The translations under genes and the position numbers were made by a program. Positions 59,898 to 64,000 of a stretch of DNA of 64,000 bases are shown piece after piece (positions within the stretch are counted from its first letter, which is position 1; every line of letters starts with the position of its first letter). The notes beneath the pieces were generated by a model, which was not told where the DNA came from, did not search any database, and was given only the letters and a program-made list of their open reading frames with translations. The stretch is from Acidimicrobiaceae bacterium (lineage in GTDB: Bacteria; Actinomycetota; Acidimicrobiia; Acidimicrobiales; RAAP-2): positions 38,872 through 102,871 of the forward strand of contig DAHUYG010000039.1 of assembly GCA_027315315.1 (NCBI GenBank), written 5' to 3'.

Positions 59898-60242
59898 ATC
59901 AGCGAACCACCGCCCGCCGCCGAGCCCGAGCTCACCATCGTCACCCTGGCCTTCGACGCCCGCGAGGCCGACGACGCGGCAGCCGGGCAGCTGATGGCGG
60001 TGCTCTCCCGCTACGTCGTGGTCTCCCGCAACCACCCGGGGTGCCGCAACATCGACCTCTGCGCCTCGGCGCTCAACCCGGGCCGCTACCTCGTGATCGA
60101 GAAGTGGGCGTCGGCGGAGGCCCAGCGGGACCACTTCGACTCCGAGGACATGGTCGAGATGGCCCGCTCGTGCGAGGGGCTCCTCGTGCGCAAGCCCGAC
60201 ATCGACCTGCTCCAGGGCATCTCCGCCCACGACCTGTGGTGA
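59898..60242 (+). CDS. Antibiotic biosynthesis monooxygenase-type protein with apparent ATC start
   Basis: The ABM-fold protein of about 114 residues reads LTIVTLAFDAREADD, then VVSRNHPGCRNIDLCASALN, GRYLVIEKWASAEAQRDHF and EMARSCEGLL. The family's first strand (LTIVTLAF) lies upstream of the only ATG (59994). No ATG, GTG or TTG precedes it before a stop, but ATC at 59898 follows TAACCT by six bases, exactly as GTG does at 34829 and 30520. I therefore place the start at the ATC, as inference. The role may be quinone or haem-like oxidation or simple dimeric binding. Confidence 0.7.
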   Translation: MSEPPPAAEPELTIVTLAFDAREADDAAAGQLMAVLSRYVVVSRNHPGCRNIDLCASALNPGRYLVIEKWASAEAQRDHFDSEDMVEMARSCEGLLVRKPDIDLLQGISAHDLW

Positions 60243-60249
60243 GCGTGAG

Positions 60250-60804
60250 CTAGGCGGCGGCCCGGGCCTCGTCGGTCTCGGCGATCACCGCCTCGAGGTC
60301 GGCCCAGGTGAGACCGCTGGCCGCCCACAGCCGTTCGAACGCGGCGTCCGCCACGTCGGTAAAGCCCTGGCGGAGCCGGAAGTGGTAGAACCACCGCGGC
60401 TTGGCCACGTCGTAGCCGAGCTGGGCGAGCCGGCCGAGGCAGTAGACGTCCCACACGTTCAGCTCCCGCAGGCTGAGCTCGTCATCGGCCGCCACACCGG
60501 CGAACCCGGGGTCGAGGCGGTCGTGCACCCGGTAGAGCAGCCGGCCGAGCGTTTCGTTCATGTGCTGCTCGGAGAGGTGGCGCAAACGCCTCGGGTCCTC
60601 GAAGGCACCGCCCTGTGCGAACAGAACGACCGGATCCGTCGAACGCACGCGTAGCTTGCCCATGGGGTGCGACTCGTCGATCTCGATGCGGACGTCAGCC
60701 TCGAGGCCGATCGCCCCAGCGATCTCGCCGGCGCGGCCGATGATCCGCTCCGGCTCGAAGAGGACGAGGGTGAACGCCTCGGGACTGATCGTGATGGTGC
60801 CCAC
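60250..60804 (-). CDS. Unknown protein in the ferritin-like cluster
   Basis: The 184-residue protein has a possible two-part structure. Residues 1-75 resemble a small alpha/beta domain (FTLVLFEPERIIGRAGEIAG, then VRIEIDESHPMGKLRVRS). Residues 85-184 are helical (LSEQHMNETLGRLLYRVHDR and VAKPRWFYHFRLRQGF). I do not recognise the family. It lies 11 bases after the first ferritin-like gene's stop and is the last of three co-directional genes. A chaperone or substrate-binding partner of the diiron proteins is possible. Confidence 0.6.
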   Translation of the reverse strand: MGTITISPEAFTLVLFEPERIIGRAGEIAGAIGLEADVRIEIDESHPMGKLRVRSTDPVVLFAQGGAFEDPRRLRHLSEQHMNETLGRLLYRVHDRLDPGFAGVAADDELSLRELNVWDVYCLGRLAQLGYDVAKPRWFYHFRLRQGFTDVADAAFERLWAASGLTWADLEAVIAETDEARAAA

Positions 60805-60815
60805 GAACGGGCGGC

Positions 60816-61700
60816 CTACGAGCCGGCGGCGGCCCGGTGCGACGCCACCAGGTCCTCGGCCTCCTGGCGCGCCTCGCGCGACAGGCCGGCGATGGTGTCG
60901 ATCTCGTCGTCGGTGAACCCGGCCATCTGGCGGAAGCGCCGGGCCAGCCGGATCGGGCTGTCCTCCTCGTCGGCCCGCCCGCCGCCGAGCGAGAAGAGCT
61001 TGTCCACCACCGACTGGAACTCAAGGGCCCGGGCGCGGCGCTCGGGGTCGTTGACGGTCAACTTGCGGAGCCAGTCCGACCCCATCTTCACGTGCGTGAC
61101 CTCGTCGGCGAGCATCCAGTCCTCGCAGAACTCGAGGACCGGGTCGCCCGATTTGTCCCCGAAGTCCCGCATCGTGTTGAACACGTCGATCGCCAGTCCC
61201 TCGAGCGCCCGGTTCACCCCGGCCAGCCGCAGGAGCGCGTCGGGGTTGCAGGCCGCCTGGAACAGGAACGGGGACTCGCTGAACTCCCCGACCTCGGTGC
61301 CCATCCACTCGGTGAGCTTGACGGAGATCTCGCAGTGGCGGGCCTCGTCCCAGCACTGGCGGGCCATGTCCAGCTTGAGGGCGTAAGGGACCTCGTCGGG
61401 CCCTTCGCCGAGGTCGAAGTCGTAGCAGGTGCGTCCCGCCCCCTCGAGCGCCTGGATCTCGCCCACGAAGATGCCGTGCATCAGGGAACGGGCGGCGTCG
61501 GGCGCGTTGGCGGCCTCCGGGGTCATCCGGCCGAGCCCCCGCCGGCTCGTGCGGTCCTCGTCGTCGGCCTGCTCGGCGGCGTCGCGCCCGTAGGCGCCCG
61601 GCCCGCCGAGGTTGCGCGGGTCGCTCATCCGGTCCTCGAAGTTGACCCGGACGAAGCGGCCGTCGCGCGCCAGGTCCTCCACTGTCAGGTGACGCTTCAT
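60816..61700 (-). CDS. Diiron ferritin-like protein (DUF455-like)
   Basis: The 294-residue protein has the ligand pattern of a carboxylate-bridged diiron protein: Glu81 or Glu86 (GEIQALEGAGR), Glu119-x-x-His122 (WDEARHCE), Glu167 (NRALEGLA) and Glu200-x-x-His203 (LADEVTHVKMG). That is the E, ExxH, E, ExxH layout of ferritin-like oxidases and oxygenases. It starts with ATGA overlapping the second ferritin-like gene and is followed by an unknown gene. It may hydroxylate a substrate or oxidise iron, with electrons from the adjacent ferredoxin. Confidence 0.75.
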   Translation of the reverse strand: MKRHLTVEDLARDGRFVRVNFEDRMSDPRNLGGPGAYGRDAAEQADDEDRTSRRGLGRMTPEAANAPDAARSLMHGIFVGEIQALEGAGRTCYDFDLGEGPDEVPYALKLDMARQCWDEARHCEISVKLTEWMGTEVGEFSESPFLFQAACNPDALLRLAGVNRALEGLAIDVFNTMRDFGDKSGDPVLEFCEDWMLADEVTHVKMGSDWLRKLTVNDPERRARALEFQSVVDKLFSLGGGRADEEDSPIRLARRFRQMAGFTDDEIDTIAGLSREARQEAEDLVASHRAAAGS

Positions 61701-62359
61701 GCGTGTGCCTCCGCAACGGTCGGGACCTCCGCGGTCCCGATTGAGCCCGGTCCGGCGATCCCGCCGGCCCGGACCATGATCGACTCGAGCTTGGCCTGAT
61801 GATCCGCGGCGCGCCGGACGTCCTCGTCGGACTCGATGAGGGACTGGATCAACATCTCGCCGTCGCGCCAGTCCTCGAACTCGTCGTGCAGCGCGAAGTC
61901 GAGGCTCCGGATGGTGGGTGCGTCGGTGATCGTCGAGGTGTTGTTCCGGTGGTAGGTGTAGGCCGCGATCTTGCGCGGGATGAGCACCCGGTAGACGCCC
62001 ACCAACTTCTCGAGCGTCTTGTCCTCGCCCTCGGGGGCGGTCAACGCCTCCATGAACTCCACCATCGCGTCGTTGGCCGGCAACGTGAGGCGGTCGGGGT
62101 TCATCTCACGCAGCTCGGGCAGGCGCTTGTGCCAGAGCTCCGAATGCCACGCGTGCTTGTAGCAGTGCGTCCCGAAGCGCATCTTTACGTCCAGTTCGGG
62201 CACGGTGGCGACCCAGCCGCCGAGCACCTCGAACAGGCGCATCTCGACCCACTTGTAGTGACCGACCCGGCGAGCGGTCTCCTCGACCGTGAACGAGCCC
62301 GGGAGCTCCCGGCGGTCCCATGGTGCAAACGGCGCACGGGGCTTCTTCGGATCGGGCAT
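61697..62359 (-). CDS. Ferritin-like protein with HAWHxELW motif (paralogue 2)
   Basis: The 220-residue protein shares HAWHSELWHKRLP, VGVYRVLIPRKI and a DFALHDEFEDW block with the nadE-linked protein at 17352-17930. Candidate metal ligands are Glu44, His69, His72, Glu74, His137, His158 and Glu160. The ATG at 62359 is preferred to the GTG at 62368 because TAGGTG lies six bases before it. It overlaps the diiron gene by four bases, so the two are co-translated. Reaction unknown. Confidence 0.7.
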   Translation of the reverse strand: MPDPKKPRAPFAPWDRRELPGSFTVEETARRVGHYKWVEMRLFEVLGGWVATVPELDVKMRFGTHCYKHAWHSELWHKRLPELREMNPDRLTLPANDAMVEFMEALTAPEGEDKTLEKLVGVYRVLIPRKIAAYTYHRNNTSTITDAPTIRSLDFALHDEFEDWRDGEMLIQSLIESDEDVRRAADHQAKLESIMVRAGGIAGPGSIGTAEVPTVAEAHA

Positions 62360-62508
62360 CGAGCACACCTAACGCTGGCGGGGCGCCCGGCCTCACGGCC
62401 AGGCCCCTGGTCCGACTACTGGACCACGATATCGGGACACTCTGTTGGGCGCACGAACCCCGGGCCGCATTTCGACGCGTCCACCCCCCCCGCCGAGGGC
62501 CGGCGCGA

Positions 62509-62841
62509 TTAGCGGTTCGTGACCGCCGCGTAACTGTCCCGGGGCCCGAGCGGCTCCTCCCACCAATCGTCGGGGGCCGGAGACCAGTCTGGGTCCGGAT
62601 AGATGCAGTTCACCGGGCACGGATCGAGGCACTTGTCACATCCCGAGCACAGCTCCGGGATGATGATCACATCGATACCGTGGTTGAAGATGGCGCCGAA
62701 CTGGGGCGGACAGTGCCGCAGGCAGGCGTCGCAGTTGATGCACTCGGACATCTCGATGCGCAGCGGCGGGTTCCTCCACTTGGGGTTCCGCTCGTGCGAG
62801 GCGATCCGTTCGAGGCGGCCGGAGGCCGGGCGGGCGTCCAC
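62509..62841 (-). CDS. Ferredoxin with two [4Fe-4S]-type motifs
   Basis: The 110-residue protein has a 31-residue N-terminal extension, then CINCDACLRHCP (Cys34, 37, 40, 44) and CSGCDKCLDPCPVNC (Cys65, 68, 71, 75). Each is a CxxCxxCxxxCP motif for a [4Fe-4S] cluster. The C-terminus is Trp/Pro-rich (PDPDWSPAPDDWWEEP). The GTG at 62841 follows TAGGTT by seven bases. It is co-directional with the ferritin-like genes, 149 bases upstream of them, and may supply them with electrons. Confidence 0.82.
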   Translation of the reverse strand: MDARPASGRLERIASHERNPKWRNPPLRIEMSECINCDACLRHCPPQFGAIFNHGIDVIIIPELCSGCDKCLDPCPVNCIYPDPDWSPAPDDWWEEPLGPRDSYAAVTNR

Positions 62842-62888
62842 CCCCCCCAACCTAAAGCAACCCGGAGCCTGCTGCCCCGTGTCGCCCC

Positions 62889-63473
62889 CTACGCCCCGAG
62901 CGCCGCCCGCGCCTCGCGTGACCCGTAGTAGACGAGCACGTAGCCGGCGCCCGGGTCCGCCCACCACCAGCCGGCGGCCGCGTTCATGACCAGGCCGACG
63001 AGCACGGCGGTCGCCAAGATCCCGTCGATGAAGGTGACCCGACCCTCGGTCCGGAGCACCGGGTTCTCCAGTGCGGCGCCGGTTCGCGACTTGCCTGCGG
63101 CGAGCACGAACATCGTCACCGCCGTGAGGGCCGTCCAGCCGATCCCGAGGATGCTGTGGTGGGGGCGGAACCCCACGACCAGCACCCAAGTGCTCTGCAC
63201 AAAGAGGTAGACCACGAGGGCCACGAACGCCGTGCCGACCATTCGCATAGCCCGCCGCTGGCGTCCCTCGGCGACGTCGGCGAGCTCCCAGAGCACCACG
63301 GTCGACGCCCCGATCTCTATGACGCTGTCGAGGCCGAAGCCGGCGAGCGCGACCGATCGGGCGGCGACTGCGGCGACGGCGAGGATGGCGATCCCGACCC
63401 CGTTCCAAGCGAGAGTCGCGAACTCGAGACGTCGCCCGTGCCTCAGCAACCGCCCTCGCTCCGGTTCGCTCAC
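62889..63473 (-). CDS. CDF-like cation transporter membrane domain
   Basis: The 194-residue membrane protein has about six helices with GFGLDSVIEIGASTVV in the second and VTFIDGILATAVLVG in the fifth. These place Asp/Glu residues where zinc-transporting CDF proteins have metal ligands. The cytosolic C-terminal domain is missing. Its exact ion is unknown. The GTG start lies at 63473; no ribosome site is clear. Confidence 0.7.
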   Translation of the reverse strand: MSEPERGRLLRHGRRLEFATLAWNGVGIAILAVAAVAARSVALAGFGLDSVIEIGASTVVLWELADVAEGRQRRAMRMVGTAFVALVVYLFVQSTWVLVVGFRPHHSILGIGWTALTAVTMFVLAAGKSRTGAALENPVLRTEGRVTFIDGILATAVLVGLVMNAAAGWWWADPGAGYVLVYYGSREARAALGA

Positions 63474-63606
63474 GATTCGCTCACGACGGGAAGGCTCCCA
63501 GGTCGGCCGGCGCCGAATCCAGACTCGACCCCCGGGCCCTCCGATACGGCTCGCGGGAGGGGGGTTGCGGCGAGGGCCCCGCGGGACCGTGACGACCCCG
63601 CTGCTC

Positions 63607-63742
63607 CTACGCGACCTGCTCCTCGGGTGCGGGTGCGACGGAGGCCTCCTCCTCCCCCCTCGGGTAGAAGGACCGATACGCCATGGCCGACAGGGTCCCG
63701 CGGATCAGTGGCGCGATGAGGAAGACCCACAGCTGGCTCAGC
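63607..63742 (-). pseudogene. 3' end of an aquaporin/MIP-like gene, cut at its left
   Basis: On the minus strand the frame ending at a TAG (63607-63609) reads QLWVFLIAPLIRGTLSAMAY and RSFYPRGEEEASVAPAPEEQ, the shape of a MIP-channel last helix and acidic tail. Beyond about 63742 the frame turns into the antisense of a transposase. The gene has therefore lost its 5' part at the transposase fragment. The family call rests on a short stretch. Confidence 0.45.
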
Positions 63743-64000
63743 GCCGACCTGTTCCTCGACGGATCCCACTTCAAGTACCACCAGGGGGCCAAGGCCGAGC
63801 CGGTCCTCGTCGCCTGGGGGATCACGACGACGGGCAAGCCGGTGCTTTTGCACCTGGCGCCGGGTGCTTCTGAGTCCACCGACGCCTGGGCCGGGTTCCT
63901 CGCCGACATGAAGTCCCGAGGGCTGCGCCATCGGCTGCTCGTCGTCGCCGATGGGGCACCAGGCATCCCGTCAGCCTGCGAGATCGAACTCGGCCAGAGT
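63743..64000 (+). mobile_element. Mutator-type (IS256-like) transposase fragment
   Basis: The frame runs to the window edge without a stop and reads LFLDGSHFKYHQGAKAEPVL, VAWGITTTGKPVLLHLAPGA, SESTDAWAGFLADMKSRGL and LLVVADGAPG, matching the core of IS256/mutator transposases, with Asp of the DDE set in LFLDG and VADGAP. About 130 N-terminal residues are missing; the same frame is open back to an ATG at 63683. The rest lies outside the window. Confidence 0.8.

Overview
The window is high-GC DNA that looks like a chromosome segment of an actinobacterium. The markers are a WhiB regulator, the divergent WhiB and paired Get3/ArsA-like ATPase locus, an atypical OmpR-type regulator beside glutamine synthetase, a DDN-family (F420-type) nitroreductase, an ErpA-like protein and a group-2 sigma factor. 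The genus cannot be read from the sequence. Rare enoyl-CoA hydratases, acyl-CoA dehydrogenase and ferritin-like genes would suit a free-living Acidimicrobiia-type organism, but that is inference. There is no rRNA and no CRISPR array. Two tRNA genes are present: Thr(CGT) on the minus strand at 3832-3904 and Pro(CGG) on the plus strand at 36247-36321.

Layout. 1-3.7 kb: a GT87 membrane glycosyltransferase, an ABC-2 exporter pair and an acetyltransferase. 3.8-11.1 kb: tRNA-Thr, DNA polymerase III delta-prime, thymidylate kinase, topoisomerase I and a proton-pumping pyrophosphatase. 11.3-17.2 kb: potassium homeostasis (a KimA-type permease fused to an OB fold, and two TrkA proteins), a HAD phosphatase and a sigma factor with a tiny membrane-protein gene behind it. 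17.3-25.2 kb: NAD synthetase with a ferritin-like protein, hisI, a decayed toxin-antitoxin module, two divergent glutamine synthetases and a GlnR-like regulator. 25.2-36.2 kb: RidA, a molybdo-hydroxylase-like fusion, ErpA, Mrp, metallo-beta-lactamase and NUDIX hydrolases, a DUF929/VKOR disulfide pair, WhiB, the ATPase pair, a lone receiver domain and a CBS protein.

36.2-41.5 kb is an accessory island starting at tRNA-Pro. It holds an integrase remnant, an intact DUF433/DUF5615-type toxin-antitoxin pair, a methyltransferase, a secreted protein, an ArsR/SRPBCC pair with a clear operator, and a broken Phd/PIN/HAD cluster in which an 11-bp duplication accounts for one frameshift. From 41.6 kb the core resumes: RF3, then a phosphate-type symporter and phoU sharing a phased PHO-box array, a drug exporter, and a three-gene RHH/DNA-methyltransferase/unknown cassette that may be a restriction-modification system. 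51-60 kb carries a lactonase-like hydrolase, a PHP protein, a MEDS/ATPase regulator and fatty-acid or CoA-ester genes. 60.2-62.9 kb holds a cluster of two diiron ferritin-like proteins, an unknown protein and a ferredoxin; I consider this the best candidate for an undescribed system. The right end carries a remnant of an aquaporin gene abutting a mutator-type transposase fragment.

Two genome habits help to set starts. Operon partners very often overlap by four bases (ATGA or GTGA, and apparently CTGA). Many first genes lack a Shine-Dalgarno sequence and have a TANNNT-like -10 box about six bases before the start codon, which suggests leaderless transcripts.
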